NCBI GenBank assembly: GCA_023053685.1
Contig: JALIGW010000005.1
Span: 50,333,742 to 50,397,741, forward strand
DNA from: Diadophis punctatus similis
Taxonomy: Eukaryota; Chordata; Lepidosauria; Squamata; Dipsadidae
DNA length: 64,000 nucleotides
Direction: 5' to 3'
Positions 25,031 through 37,321 of this stretch are shown here, piece after piece. The position numbers and the translations under genes are program-made. Position 1 is the first letter of the stretch. Each line of letters begins with the position of its first letter. The notes under the pieces were generated by a model, which was not told the DNA's origin, ran no database searches, and saw only the letters and a list, made by a program, of their open reading frames with translations.

Positions 25031-26098
25031 TATATTCTACTTCCATGCCATAAAAATAATAACTGAAATTTTGAATCAATTACGAGCACATTCAGTTGGG
25101 TCCAGAAACCTATTGGTAACCAATGAAGCAACCTAAAAATAGGTGATATTTTCCAAGGCTTTGTTTCCCAAACCATAGAAAAGAATATGTATAGCTCAGA
25201 GTTGAAATGTTGGAGTCCTTGGTACTCTCTGAGTTTGGATTTTTCTTGCAAATGTTTATTACCCAACTACTGTAGATAAGGGCATATGGAATACACATGG
25301 GAGTCAAAAGCTTCAGAATGCACAGAAATGGGAGAAATGTTACTCCAACAAAGAACTATTCTTTCTGCATGAATGCTACAATAGCATATCCTGCCTACCA
25401 GATACAAACCTCCAATAAACTGCACTGAAGATGCTACCTAGTTCCAAATTATTTTTAAATTGTTTTATTGATAAAATATAACAAAAAATAAAACAACAGT
25501 GATAATGCAATAAAAAGTAGACATAAAGATGATTAAAATAAAATAAAACTTAAGAAAGAAAAAATCTACATAATACTAATATAAAAATATTATCTAATTT
25601 ACATACTAGTAAATCTAGTTTACATAGAAGTAAATTGCTTCATCTTTTAAATTTTTTGAAATAAACATTTAAAAAATGGATAAAGAATACATCTTCTGAA
25701 TTCAGTCTTTAATTTCCTAAGTATAATTTTCTTTATGTAGAACATTTCTTTGAAAAGCATCAAGTTGGGTAGTTTCCTAAAATGTCAAATTGCATATTTT
25801 AGAATTGTAGTAGAGCAATTTATTTACAATTTCAACAACTTCACTTCCTCAAATGTATGTTAACATATGTAGTGACTTGAAACCAGAAAGAAGCTATAGC
25901 TGTACGTAACAAAATCATTGGCTCATACAAATCTATAATTTCTTATAAGATCAACACAGGAAATCTGGTATTCAACCTTTTAAAAGCATTCTTTGAGGAG
26001 GTCAATAAACACAGCACATTTTAAATTGATTATCTTCCTCATTCAATCAGATTTTATGCTTCTTGAAACTTGGACCCATTGATTTTCCAAAACACACA

Positions 26099-26100
<2 letters not shown>
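25031..26100. other. Intergenic, no gene seen
   Basis: AT-rich. The stretch 25440-25560 is A-rich and resembles a LINE 3' end, but I cannot assign it with confidence. Confidence 0.4.

Positions 26101-26188
<88 letters not shown>
26100..26188. repeat. (TC)n(TG)n compound microsatellite
   Basis: A run of TC dinucleotides from about 26102 to 26153 passes directly into a TG run to about 26187. Confidence 0.97.
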
Positions 26189-26191
<3 letters not shown>

Positions 26192-26432
26192 AACCAATAT
26201 TAAATCTTAGCCTATTTTTTATTTGTGGTAAATTGGATTTTTATTTTGTTTTAAATATAGAACTATTAAAAACCATAATATTCTAGGTAACTCTGAATTT
26301 ATTAAAACCTTTGGGTCACATTGTTTTGTCAATATATGTTTTAATTGTATATTCTGAGAAGCAAATGATTCAGATAAGTTATACTCAAAACAGAGCTTTT
26401 CAAAATCCATAAACTAGCCATTATAAATAACT
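26189..26432. other. AT-rich spacer
   Basis: No recognised feature. Confidence 0.4.
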
Positions 26433-26600
26433 AGTAGGTTGACTCAGCCTTCCATCCTTCCGAGGTGGGTAAAATGAGGATCCAGATTGTTGGGGGCAAT
26501 GTAAATATATACATTGCTTAATGGTGTAAACCGCTTAGAGAGTGCTTGCACTGTGAGGCGGTATATAAATCTCACAAAATAAAATAAATAATAAATAGTA
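26433..26600 (+). mobile_element. tRNA-derived squamate SINE, 5'-truncated
   Basis: Contains ggttgactcagccttccatc, ttgggggcaatgtaaat, aaaccgcttagagagtg and gaggcggtatataaatc followed by an AATAAA-rich tail. It is the same family as 12255-12477 in the opposite orientation, without the tRNA-like head. Confidence 0.8.
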
Positions 26601-26955
26601 GCTGGATACCCGTGCTTCGCTACGAAACTGAACTCCTTAGCATAGAGCAGAATGTCTAAACTCCCAGCCCACTGGCCGGATGAGTCATGCGCTGGCCACG
26701 CCCACTGGCAGTTGGAACAGAGTTCTTTTCAGGTGGGGAGGGGGAGTAGAACATCTAACTCCTTACCATCAGAGAATGTTAATAATAATAATATAAGAAA
26801 TAACTAATGATCTGATGGTCATTTCAAAAATCCTTTCTTAGCGAGCGCCTAGAAGCCAAGAGGAACATACATGCCAAGTTTCAAGTTTGTAGGCTTTAAG
26901 GTTCTGGAGATTTCGTGATGATGCATGAGTGGCATTTGGCTTTTCTACATATAGA
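26601..26955 (+). repeat. Unclassified interspersed repeat, copy 1 of 2
   Basis: Begins near tacccgtgcttcgctacg and ends in cttttctacatatagattt. The portion from ttcttttcaggtggggaggg to ggttctggagatttcgtgat recurs at 49228-49434 with high similarity. It has no coding frame. The end motifs resemble those of several non-coding elements, but I cannot place the family. Confidence 0.65.
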
Positions 26956-28959
26956 TTTAAGATAATAAGATATACTTATTTTTTTCTTAACAATTTCTCA
27001 ATCCATAAATTACACATAACAGTTATGGGAATAACTTTTAGTAGTTCCAATACTCATATATAAAGATCACATGTACACATATCACTTAAAAACTCTTTTC
27101 AGAAGCAATTTTATTTAGAATTTTTTTCTTTTGTGAAAAATTGCACAGCATTTTTTTACAGTACAGTATTATTAGCAACCAAAACTTTACAGAGAAGAAA
27201 ACCTTTCAAAAACAAAAATGAGTATTTGCATGCTTTTTATTCAGATTCACACACAGAAATTTAAAAATAACAGTGATATATTAATATACACTTAACATAA
27301 TACCAGATAAAAAGATAAACTTGAGAATCTCAACAGTTCTTTTGAGTACTTTCAGCAGCAGAAACCTGTATGGTATTTACTCAATGCAACACAGACCCTC
27401 TAACTATAATGTTCTGTTCAGATACTATATTGCTGACTATCAAGAACTCCCATTGAAATGAGAAGATACTGGCATGGTACATATAATATGTTCCCCACTA
27501 TGACAAGAGGCGGGACAGAAACAGAGCAGACTCCAACATCAAGATTTCAAAGTGATTAAAGAAAAAGATTTCATCACACCAATCAACATACAAGGATTAG
27601 TAATACATTCCCTGGCACCAAACTGTGCATTCAGCCTATTCTGGAAAAGGTTGTACTCCCCACCAGAAAAAGTCAATTCACAGCTTGAAAAGTGCTCTTG
27701 ATCCTACACAGTTTTGCGTTTTAGAAAGTACTGGCATCAAGGAAAGCATTTGCACATCTATATTTAGTGCACAAGCTGCAACTATTCCTGAGCAGGATGT
27801 GATTGGATAGAAACTAGCCATGCTCTGGCTATTTGACATGTGGTTTATACAAGGCTACCCTTGAAGAAAACCCCAAAACATGCACTGGTACAAAATCTGG
27901 CATCCAGTCTGCTAACGGCTGCAGGTTATCAAACTTATATCACACAAATATTGAAAGAGTTCTAGTTTTGCTAATTATTTTTCAGGCTTAGGACTTGCTA
28001 TCTAAGAGATCATTTGTCTCATTATGAACCAACCTAATTGCTACGAATTGAAGGAGTGTGTCCTTGAGGATGCCCCCACTCAGAGGCAGGCTTGGCAACA
28101 GACAGGAAAGGCACACTGAAATAGCCCACAGAAATACCCTATATTAGTGCGTTACCACTTTTATATCATAAGAGCCACTGTATGGAAGAATTTTGCTCAA
28201 GATCAAAGAAGATTTGATCCCATTACAACAGAAACACTTTTCGCTAGAAATACATTTTTATGTTCAGATACATTCTATTATTATGTTTATCATTTACAGT
28301 ACATTAATTAAAATTTTAAGGAATTACTACATTTCAACTAGATTATTTCTTTTCCATTGCAATACAACCCCTTCTTTAAGAATTATTTTTCATTACTCTA
28401 AAATAATGAAATGCACTTAATTCTGAAGTATGATTCTTACCTCTTGATTTTTACTGAAAGGTTTCTAAAGTGCATTTTAAAATTGCTTTGCATTTTTTTC
28501 TTGTTTTGCTAGACACCATTCAGGTGGCTCTTTAGGGAAAAAGGTATTAAAGACTAATGTAATAATAAACAAGTATCCAAAATAATGTAAGTTTGTTGTA
28601 GTTAATAGTAAAAAGTCTCCATTTCAATTTTCCAATCTCAGTAACACAGTGAAACTTAGCTTCTAGGAAAGTTTCCATCTTATGCATCTCCCAAAAAAAG
28701 AATTAAAATAATGTAAGCAAGGAAATAATATGTTCAAGGAGATCTCAAATCCAAACAGACCATCTCTGTGGTTGTTCATGAACTACGTGATACATTACTC
28801 CCAAATGATAATGAGAAATGCAAAGCATTGGCACATACTGTATGGATTCTATATTTTCAACTGGGGGAGGTAGAGCCTTCATGTTTTCCCACACTAGAGA
28901 AATAGACAGTCAATTATAATCTGCAGGTTTTTGCCTACTACTGTTCTCCAAATTATTAA
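26956..28959. other. Intergenic, no gene seen; possible L2 scraps
   Basis: AT-rich. The stretch 27800-27950 (gctctggctatttgacatg, caaggctacccttgaag) may be a decayed L2 fragment. The 61-codon frame at 27625 has no recognised motif. Confidence 0.4.
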
Positions 28960-29200
28960 ATTGAAATTATCCTACTTTGGACATAGTATGTTAAGACTCA
29001 GTTTTATGGAAAAGGCTGTAATGCTGGAAAAGGTGCAGTGAAAGAGAAAAGGATGACCAGCAGCAACGTGGATGAATTCAGTTATAATGGCAATAAGTGT
29101 ACCATTGGAAGTTCAATAGATAGACCTTCATGAAGGATAGACCTTCATGAAGAAAGTTTACATGGTTACTACGACTCAAAAATTATCTGATGGCATATCA
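28960..29200 (+). mobile_element. Bov-B (RTE) LINE 3' fragment
   Basis: Contains ggacatagtatgttaag, atgctggaaaaggtgcag, ggatgaccagcagcaacgtgg and agttataatggcaataagtg in order, matching the Bov-B ORF2 end and 3' UTR as in the copy at 10752-10935. A short internal duplication (agaccttcatgaaggat) is present near 29115-29150. Confidence 0.7.
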
Positions 29201-31086
29201 TCCACCCACCCACCCATCCTCCCTCCCTTGAGCAGGGCAAATCTAATGCTTGAAATGATATAGGTCCAAGAGAGAGTTACATCACTTGCACATTTACTAT
29301 TTTCACACTGTCTACAGGAGGCTAGCTTTAAGGGAAGAAACAAATATAAAAAAAACCCTAAACATCTAAAACTAAACAGTTAACTGTTTATGCAAACATG
29401 GATGGATTTTTATAAATTCTGAAAATAAGGAAGATTACATTTGCACACGCATGAATTTTTAATTCTACACAAGAAAGGATAGTCCCCATTAATTTCAGTG
29501 GAGAAGGAGAAGAAATTCCCCTTGGGCTCTAATGAACTGAAGCAAAAAAGATCCACACATTTTCTTCTTCAGAAGAGACTGCACTTACAGGCATGGTGAT
29601 TCTTCTCTAAATAATACAATTAGCAAGAATAGTGTACATAATACCCATGTATAAAACAATTGAAATTAAAATACTATTAAAATGCAAACTTGGCATAACA
29701 CCTTGTGATGAGGTCCTGAATACTCTGGATTTCCTCTTACAGCACGCCCCATGGAAATCACTGGCTGAAATCCAGGTTCTTAACCTGGCATAAATTCAAA
29801 TTCTTCTGTGGAGATTGGCTGCAGCACACTTGTCCTTCAAATCTCCCCAGATCTTTTTTTAAATATCAGCTTCCAAAATTTCAGGATATTTAAAGTTCCC
29901 TTATAGTATTTTGTCCTTCTGACCTCAACTGCACTATGTTTCTACCATTCAGAAAAGCTATTTCTAAAAAAAGTGTTGTGTGATCAGTGGTATTTGAATT
30001 ACTTTCTTGAAAATGCCTTTGACTAGAACGAATGATTTGAAGCTCAGTCACTATGCAATTGTATTTAAAGTGGCTTCTTTTAATATTTTAAATAAATGCT
30101 AATTGGTAGCTGTTTTCTAAATACTGTAAGAATGTTCAAGTCACTTTGGGGCATACTTCTCTCTCATTTACTCTCAATTCTGCATACCACTTTTTCTCTT
30201 GACAGAAACCCAAAGCAACTAACTTACACAAATACATTACGGTATTTAAAACATTACAATTTAAAAAGCTATTCCTTATTCATATTGCACGTGGAAGTGT
30301 GTCTATTAATCACTGTTTGAAAAGAAAAAGAAAACCTCGGGTTTTTTTGATGATTTTTTTAGGCCTTCTTAAGACATATTATTTAAATGGCCCACTTTTC
30401 ACACTACACTTGGTAAGACCTACCCAAATGTAAGTATAGGTTTCAGAAGGTTGTTTTAAAAAGTTTATCATCAGAGGACTATAGATCCTCAAATGTCTGA
30501 TCCTTTCTATGGTCGTCTATGACTCAAATAAATATTTGATATGTGTATTCAGATATATGTGTCACATTGTTGAGACATTATAATATTAGAAATAAATAAC
30601 ATCTACAGACCAAACTTTTTATTATTTATTTTATACCTCATTCTGCTAACATTTAAACATGTTTAAACCCTGGAAATTGAGAGCTAAATAGCCATTAGTC
30701 CTCCAGGAAAAGTTTGTGAGGTGCAGGCAGTCCCATAAATTGAAGGTACTGTACTTCTCCTGCAACAGCATCTCTGCTATTCCACTTCCATTTTTTATTT
30801 TATGGTATATGAAATCTTGTTTCAAATTTGAAAACTTTTTGCATGGTGGAACAAACCATGGTTAGATTACAATGCATTTTAATGCTGTTAGCACACATTT
30901 TATAAACTAAAAATGCCACTAGGCCACTCATTACGATTGTTTATGAATGTCAGTTATGTTTTCCATTGAATCGTGCTTATCATGTTGACTGACCAAGGTC
31001 AATATTTCTGAATAACTTATGTATGACTATATCACTCCTGAGCACAAAACTGAAACCAAAATTTCTGGAACTCCTTATTTTTAATG
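29201..31086. other. Intergenic, no gene seen
   Basis: AT-rich, with no coding or recognised repeat signal apart from a few A/T homopolymers. Confidence 0.45.
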
Positions 31087-31094
31087 CTATGTTC

Positions 31095-31445
31095 CAGAGG
31101 TGGGTTCCTGCCGGAGCTGTCCAGTGCGTAGCTCCTGTAGGGAGCGGCCGATTGCGCAATTTGCGCACGACCGCTCCGGAGCCCTCTCCGCCGGTCCGTC
31201 GCGCGCGTCGCCATCTTTTTCGGTGAATTTTTAGGCAATTTTGCTTCTGTGCATAAGCAAAATCTCGCCAAAATCTCGCGCACGTGCGCGTCCCCTCACA
31301 AGTTTTTGGCAAGATTTTGCTTCCGCGCATGCGCAGAAGCAAAATCGCACGAGGGGCCGCGCGTGCATAGCGAGCGTGTGCACGCCCGAAATGTGGAGAT
31401 GCGCGCGCAGCGCACCAGCACCAGTAAGTAAGCAACCCGCCCCTG
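31095..31445. mobile_element. Non-autonomous hAT-like element (accggttc family), CpG-rich
   Basis: Left end cagaggtgggttcctgcc and right end gtaagcaacccgcccctg. The flanking 8-mers are ctatgttc (31087-31094) and ctacgttc (31446-31453), differing by one C/T change at a CpG. The interior is very CpG-rich, with ctgtgcataagcaaaatctc and an inverted counterpart cgcatgcgcagaagcaaaat. The open frames inside are by-products of GC content. Confidence 0.75.
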
Positions 31446-31453
31446 CTACGTTC

Positions 31454-32012
31454 CCACCATTCAGGTATAAGCTATAAGGTACATTTCTTGGCAAATACTA
31501 TATGCATGACACTCATAAAGCAATGCAGGTAGTACCTATATGATGTTCACTAGTTTTGTCACCTTAGTAGAACATTTTTACATTGTAACTGTGCTAATAT
31601 GAATATTAAAATGAAATGTTTTTACTGATGTCGTGAGAGAAAATGATCAAATTATACTTTTTGTTGAATGGCTAATTAGATTGAAGTCCATACTTTGTTT
31701 CTTTGGGGGAGGGAGAGATGTTCTGGCTATTCTATTTCTATGTCCAACACAAAATTGCATGCATAGCTCTTCCATGTAGATTTCTTCCGTTTTTAAAATT
31801 AGCCTTACGGGAAGCAATGAATAGATTATCCATTTTCTCCTAAATAGATCTTAATGATTCCTGTTAACCTTTGGATTGTGGCTAACCGAACAAAGAAGGA
31901 TGAGATGAAGATGCCTCTCTAAAAATACAGCTATGCATAATGGGATGGTATCTATGACCCAAAGATTCCACGAAGTTCCAGCAACAGCCTGGGATGAACT
32001 GCATACAAATGA
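31454..32012. other. Unassigned spacer
   Basis: No recognised feature. Confidence 0.4.
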
Positions 32013-32020
32013 CCCTATCC

Positions 32021-32462
32021 CAGTGATGGCGAACCTTTTTTTCCTCGGGTGCCAAAAGCACGCGCGTGCACGCTATTGCGCACGTGCGAGTGCCCACACC
32101 CATAATTCAATGGCCCCCTGCGCATGCATGTGTGATTCCCCCCGTGCTGCCCCGCCCCTGTGCATGCGTGCACGATCCCCCCGCTCCCCGACTTTGGGTA
32201 GGCCCGGTAGGCCCATTTTTCGCCCTCCCCAGGCTCCAGAGGTTTTCTTGTAGCGTGGGGAGGGCAAAAATGGCTCCCCCCGCCCCCCCCGGAGGCCCTC
32301 TGGAGGCCGAAAACGCCCTCCCAGAGCCTCCGTAAAAGCCAAAAATCAGCTGGCCGGCGCGCACATGCGCATTGGAGCGGAGTTAGGGCAACAGCTCGCG
32401 TGCCGGCAGATGTGGCTCCACGTGCCACCTGTGGCACCCGTGCCATAGGTTCGCCATCACTG
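32021..32462. mobile_element. OC1-like (OposCharlie-type) hAT MITE with perfect TSD
   Basis: Left end cagtgatggcgaacctttt and right end aggttcgccatcactg. The 8-mer ccctatcc lies at 32013-32020 and 32463-32470. The subterminal text has ggtgccaaaagcac and gccacctgtggcacccgtgc. The GC-rich interior has no transposase. Relatives lie at 44067-44678 and 56882-57264. Confidence 0.88.
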
Positions 32463-32470
32463 CCCTATCC

Positions 32471-34362
32471 TCTTTGCAAAAAGCCTCTAGTTAGTGAGCT
32501 GTCTGGAGCTGTAGGCTGCACTTAAAATTTTGGGTTAACTCCAGGTCTACAATAAAGAGAGTAATGATACAAAATAGGTAAGTTATCACTAAACATAGGT
32601 GTAAAAAATGTTGCTAAACCTCTCAAATAGCCATTTGGGAAGTGTTATCCTCCTGCTGTATTAATCTACAACCTAACTTCTAATACACGGCCATTGGCTA
32701 TAGTGATTAGTGGCAACAGAGGTATCATTCAAGACATTTGAAGAACATAGTTGGCTGGAGAATTCTGGGAGTTGAAGTCCACAAGTCTTAAAGTTGCCAA
32801 GTTTGGGGACCCTTGCTCAAGAGCAAACTAGATGTTTGGAATTTGCACATACCAATGCATAACTGGAAAACACTTCTGTCTGCTAGTATTTTGGGCAACG
32901 GCTGTTAATTACCAATAATTTGTAGGGTTTCTGCCATGAACTGAAACCAGCGTTTCTCAACCTTGGCACCTTAGGATTTGTGGACTTCAACTCCCAGAAT
33001 TCCTCAGAAATGTTAAGAAATACTGACTTGAACAAATAGAAACCAAACAAGAATTTTGGCTTCCACATTATAGTTTGTCTTTATTTTTTGTCCATGCTGA
33101 TGAACAATTATCATTAAGTAGCAAATTAGTCTGTTAATGCTCTTTGCATGTCTTTCAGCAGACTAAAAAGAAGCAATTGTTTCAACATAGAAATCCTGCA
33201 ATGGGGTATATAGGGCTTTAAGTAATTACCAGTAATGTTTTTTAAAAAAATTAGGATGATAAATCTAAACGGAATTATTAGTTTCTGATAAATCCAGTAA
33301 ATCGTAAAAACTTTAAGTGAAAGTCACAACTAGGTCTGGGATTATTATCATGCTTCAGCAAGAAGCAATCATATGCTGTATAAAAATCAAATTTCTGAGC
33401 AAAATCTGCAAGTGTGAAAGTGGGAAGAATAAAATCAACAGCTCTAATGATAACTAGCACCAACTCACCACCATAAACTTTTATCAGTAATTGAACTATA
33501 AATAGAGGACATCACATGGTCCAAAGATCAAATGTATTTTTACTGTTCACTACAATCTCACTCTGCTTTGCAGTATGTCCCTTACAGAGCAACTGATAAG
33601 CATGAAAAACTAATTGTATAACTTACTTTAAAAGCTTTCTTTAAATTTAGATTGTATACAGAACTCATTTCTCTTCCCCAAAAAACCAAAGACCACTAAC
33701 TCTGGGCCTTTTCCATTTTATCCTGCCTTTCTTAAGTGTCAAATGGATGCTTGAAATTTTTATCTTCCAAATAAATATTTCAAATAAAATAATACCAATA
33801 ATTTTAAGACCAGCTCAGTCATTTCTGGCACATCATTACAATTATTATTATTTGGGCTGTATTATACCCCAACTAATATTTAGATGAGGTATGACTGAAA
33901 TCATACAGATCACCACATTAAAAATCTTTTAGAAATCAAGAAAAACACTGCAAAAACTTACAGGCACACATTGCAATTCGGACATTGAGCAAAATTAGCC
34001 TCAAGAGAAACTGAACATAAATACAACTCACACATTGTATGAATTGCTCAAATAAGCACTAACTTCTCTGCATGTTCAACAGCTGGAGAACTGCAAAAAA
34101 ACAGGGCATAAAGTTGTTTGATATAAGTGTAATGTTTAATAATGGTCGGTATAAATCATAGTTTAAATATTAACTTAAGCCATAGTTTTGCCTTTTTATT
34201 TGGAGTTAGCTACATTTGCCTTATCTTACTAGTTTTTGATCTTAAGGGGATTTAATATCTGCTGCCTACTTTATGTTTTACTTATTATTTTTACTGTAAT
34301 GATAATTTACAGTTGGCTTGACTGATATAAAACACTCATGGATAAAATAGATCTGCAAAATG
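32471..34362. other. Intergenic, with two small palindromic-MITE remnants
   Basis: Short pieces at about 32755-32815 (gaattctgggagttgaagtc) and 32948-33010 (gtttctcaaccttggcacc, gacttcaactcccagaattc) match the arms of the palindromic MITEs at 44781 and 55310. Otherwise AT-rich, with no gene. Confidence 0.5.
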
Positions 34363-34364
34363 TA

Positions 34365-34746
34365 CCATATTTTTCGGAGTATAAGACGCACCTTTCCTCC
34401 CCAAAAAGAGGCTGAAAATCTGGGTGTAGCTTTTTTGAAGTTTTTTCAGCCCTAACGAGGTGCTAACGATCTTCTTGGCTTGCAGGCTTTTTTTCATTGC
34501 TACTCCCTCTGGAAAAGGTTTTTTCAGCCCTAACGATCTTCCCAGCTTGCAGGCTTTTTTCCATTGCTATTTCCTCCAAAGGTTTTTTAAGCCCTAACCA
34601 GGATATAAAATAACGTGCTGAACCTGACCAGACTAAGGATGCTAGCCAGATGAATACCTGGTAGGCAGATTTCCCCCCCTATTTTCCTCCCCAAAAACTA
34701 AGGTGCATCTTATACTCTGGTGCGTCTTATACTCCAAAAAATATGG
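34365..34746. mobile_element. TA-inserting MITE (ataagacgcacc family)
   Basis: Left end ccatatttttcggagtataa with gacgcacc, and right end gcgtcttatactccaaaaaa then tatgg, are inverted. TA flanks at 34363-34364 and 34747-34748. Two internal copies of a ttttttcagccctaacga block lie about 75 bp apart. A related but distinct element is at 56356-57338. Confidence 0.85.
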
Positions 34747-34748
34747 TA

Positions 34749-35151
34749 TTTGTATATAGGATAATCTCTCCAGGCTGGTATAGCTCTTTGTGTACAATTG
34801 GTCTGTGAAGATATACTATAATTTCTCAATTCAATGAATGGGAATCTGTTACTGAAGAATAATCCGTAGTCTGCCACTAGAACATCGAAACGCACATTAT
34901 GCCTTTAAAGTGAAATGCACTGTTCTAATGCAGTATTGGAATTATAGATCCTATATAAAAAAGGAATGATTTTAGAGCCTTAAAATCTGGTTTGAATACT
35001 GACATAATGTCTGATCAAAAATAAAATCAGCTGTTTATTACAACTTGCTGTAATTTCAAAATACAATAGACTATAGTGCTCTAGTCTTCTTCATTTGGAG
35101 ACTGGCAATCTTTATCCACAAAACCAGTATGAAATTGTAAACCAGAATCTT

Positions 35152-35153
<2 letters not shown>
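34749..35153. other. Unassigned spacer
   Basis: AT-rich, no feature seen. Confidence 0.4.

Positions 35154-35203
<50 letters not shown>
35154..35203. repeat. (CA)n microsatellite
   Basis: About 25 uninterrupted CA units. Confidence 0.97.
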
Positions 35204-35205
<2 letters not shown>

Positions 35206-35218
35206 CAAGACTCTTGAG

Positions 35219-35353
35219 CAGGACTGTCAAACTTCCAGCACGTAGGCCGGATGGGTTACACACTGTTCAGGCCCACACCCGTTTTAGCAAAGGGGGAAAA
35301 AGTCCCAATATGTCATGTGACGCTGCCGTGACGACGTGAGTTTGACATCCCTG
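35219..35353. mobile_element. hAT MITE (gtgtcaaactc family), 135 bp, with perfect TSD
   Basis: Left end caggactgtcaaactt and right end gtttgacatccctg. The 8-mer ctcttgag sits at 35211-35218 and 35354-35361. The interior gttttagcaaagggggaaaa matches 53688-53822. Confidence 0.85.
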
Positions 35354-35361
35354 CTCTTGAG

Positions 35362-35698
35362 GATCATGAACTGCAATACAAAGAATTAGGAAACAACAGA
35401 TAAACTGAAAATGATATGAAAGATATAAAGGAATAAAGTATCATTTTTCTTCAACTGCATTAATACCAAAATGTCTATTTTCAAGACTGTTGCTATACTT
35501 GCATTTACTTGAGGAGTATTTTATTCAGGTCAACTAAAATGAATATTACTTTTGCTGCTAGAGAAATAGAATTCAACCTGAAAGATACAAGATTAAGGAA
35601 CTAGAAATATGACATGAAATTTTGAGGAACAGCTATATTCATATGTTAAAATACACCAAAAGGTAAAATAAAACATGACAATTCTATTACAGTACAAC
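35362..35698. other. Unassigned spacer
   Basis: AT-rich, no feature seen. Confidence 0.4.
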
Positions 35699-35700
35699 TA

Positions 35701-36087
35701 CAGATAGTCCTTGACTTACAACAGTTCGTTTAGTGACCATTCAGTTGCAACAGCATTCAAAAAGTGACTTGTGACCATTTTTCAGGTATGACCTTTGTAG
35801 CATCCCCATGATCATGTGATCAAAATTCAGATGGTTGGCAACTGGTTCATATTTATGACTGTTGCTGTGTCCCAAAGTCACGTGATCACCTTTTGCAACC
35901 TTCTGACAAGCAAAGTCAATGGGGAAGCCAGATTCACTTAACAACCAGGTAACTTATCAGCTGCAGTGACTCACTTAACAACCGAGGCAAGAAAGGTCAT
36001 AAAATGAGACAAAACACACTTAACAATTGTCTCACTTAAGAACAGAAATTTTGGGCTCAATTATTGTTGTACGTCGAGGACTACCTG
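35701..36087. mobile_element. Tigger/mariner-like non-autonomous element
   Basis: Left end cagatagtccttgacttaca and right end gtacgtcgaggactacctg are inverted. TA flanks at 35699-35700 and 36088-36089. Internal blocks (ccccatgatcatgtgatcaa, gacaagcaaagtcaatgggg, acttaacaattgtctcactt) are shared with 36451-36783 and, as a half copy, 13540-13754. Confidence 0.85.
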
Positions 36088-36089
36088 TA

Positions 36090-36448
36090 AATAGGCACCA
36101 TTTCATCAGAGGTATGAATGATGCTCTCAGTCAATAGGTTTTAACACAACTATATGCATAATTGCAAAACAAAAATAATTGTTGGGCCCAAAGGTCTAAA
36201 TGGTAAGCAAAATGGCTTGTAATATTTTGAAGAAAAACTTAAGCCTTTGAAAGATAGAAAAGAGATTGTGGTTCTAGTTTCTTATAAATTAATATTAGTA
36301 AAAAAATGCTAATTTACAGTCTACACTAAAGGTTCTTTGGAGGTTTTTTGTTGAAGAATAAAAAGTTTTCAGGTTTTAATGCTGCAATTTTTAAAATATC
36401 AGCTGTACAAAATTTGTACACATTTGTACAACACTGAGTTGTTTTAGA
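36090..36448. other. Unassigned spacer
   Basis: AT-rich, no feature seen. Confidence 0.4.
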
Positions 36449-36450
36449 TA

Positions 36451-36783
36451 GAGGTAGTCCTCAACTTACAACAGTTCATTTAGTGACTGTTCAAAGTTAC
36501 AATGGCACTGAAAAAACTGATGACAATTTTTCAGGTACAAACTTTGTAGCATCCCCATGATCATGTGATCAAAATTCAGATGCTTGGCAACTGGTTCATC
36601 TTTGCAATCTTTTGACAAGCAAAGTCAATGGGGAAGCCGGATTCATTTAATTCAATTAGGTTACTAATTTATCAACTGCAGTGATTCACTTAACCACTGT
36701 GGCAAGAAAGGTTGTAAAATGGAGCAGAACTCACTTAACATAAATTTTGGGCTCATTTGTGGTTGTAAGTCAAGGACTACCTC
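36451..36783. mobile_element. Tigger/mariner-like non-autonomous element, second copy
   Basis: Starts gaggtagtcctcaacttac and ends taagtcaaggactacctc, with TA at 36449-36450 and 36784-36785. Same orientation as 35701-36087, but lacking about 50 bp of the centre. The flanks differ, so it is an independent insertion rather than a tandem duplication. Confidence 0.82.
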
Positions 36784-36785
36784 TA

Positions 36786-37320
36786 TATGGCAAAAAGCTC
36801 CTGTTTGTAAGGAGGAGGAGGGGGGGAGGGCTATGTCCAACTTCTGCAAAAAGAAAAATGCCCATTATAGACAAGGGACCTTCCCCACCCCCCAAAAGCC
36901 CAGGATTATCAGCCTGCGTTGCATTGTAGACAATGCCCCAATATCAAGTAGCCAATAAAACGGACAATAAATAACACATTGCCACAATATTAAGAACAGT
37001 GGGCAGCCTGCATATTCCCCAGATACCACATCTGATCAAAGAAGCACACAGAAGATGGGGGAAGAATACAAAGTTCAAAAATTAGGCCAGGTTACTATAG
37101 CAATAAATTTTGTCATTTAAACTTTGAAGGATGGCCATTAAATAATGAATGAATTAAATGTTGCAATTATTAGATTACAACAACCTTTACAGGATAAAGG
37201 AGGAATGTTTGATACCTAAAATCTTGAAAACAAAAAGGCCAGCAACAAAAAGCAGTCACCCCCAGGCTCTACACAAATGTAAATGCAATCTGAGTTACTA
37301 TATCCAAACAGCAAATAGCA
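36786..37320. other. Unassigned spacer
   Basis: No recognised feature apart from G- and C-rich short tracts near 36820 and 36883. Confidence 0.4.
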
Positions 37321-37321
37321 A

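Noticed and set aside
27625..27810. 61-codon plus frame
   Set aside because: No motif; next to decayed L2-like scraps.
31032..31494. Arg/Ala/Cys-rich frames of 60-151 codons
   Set aside because: CpG-rich interior of a hAT-like MITE.
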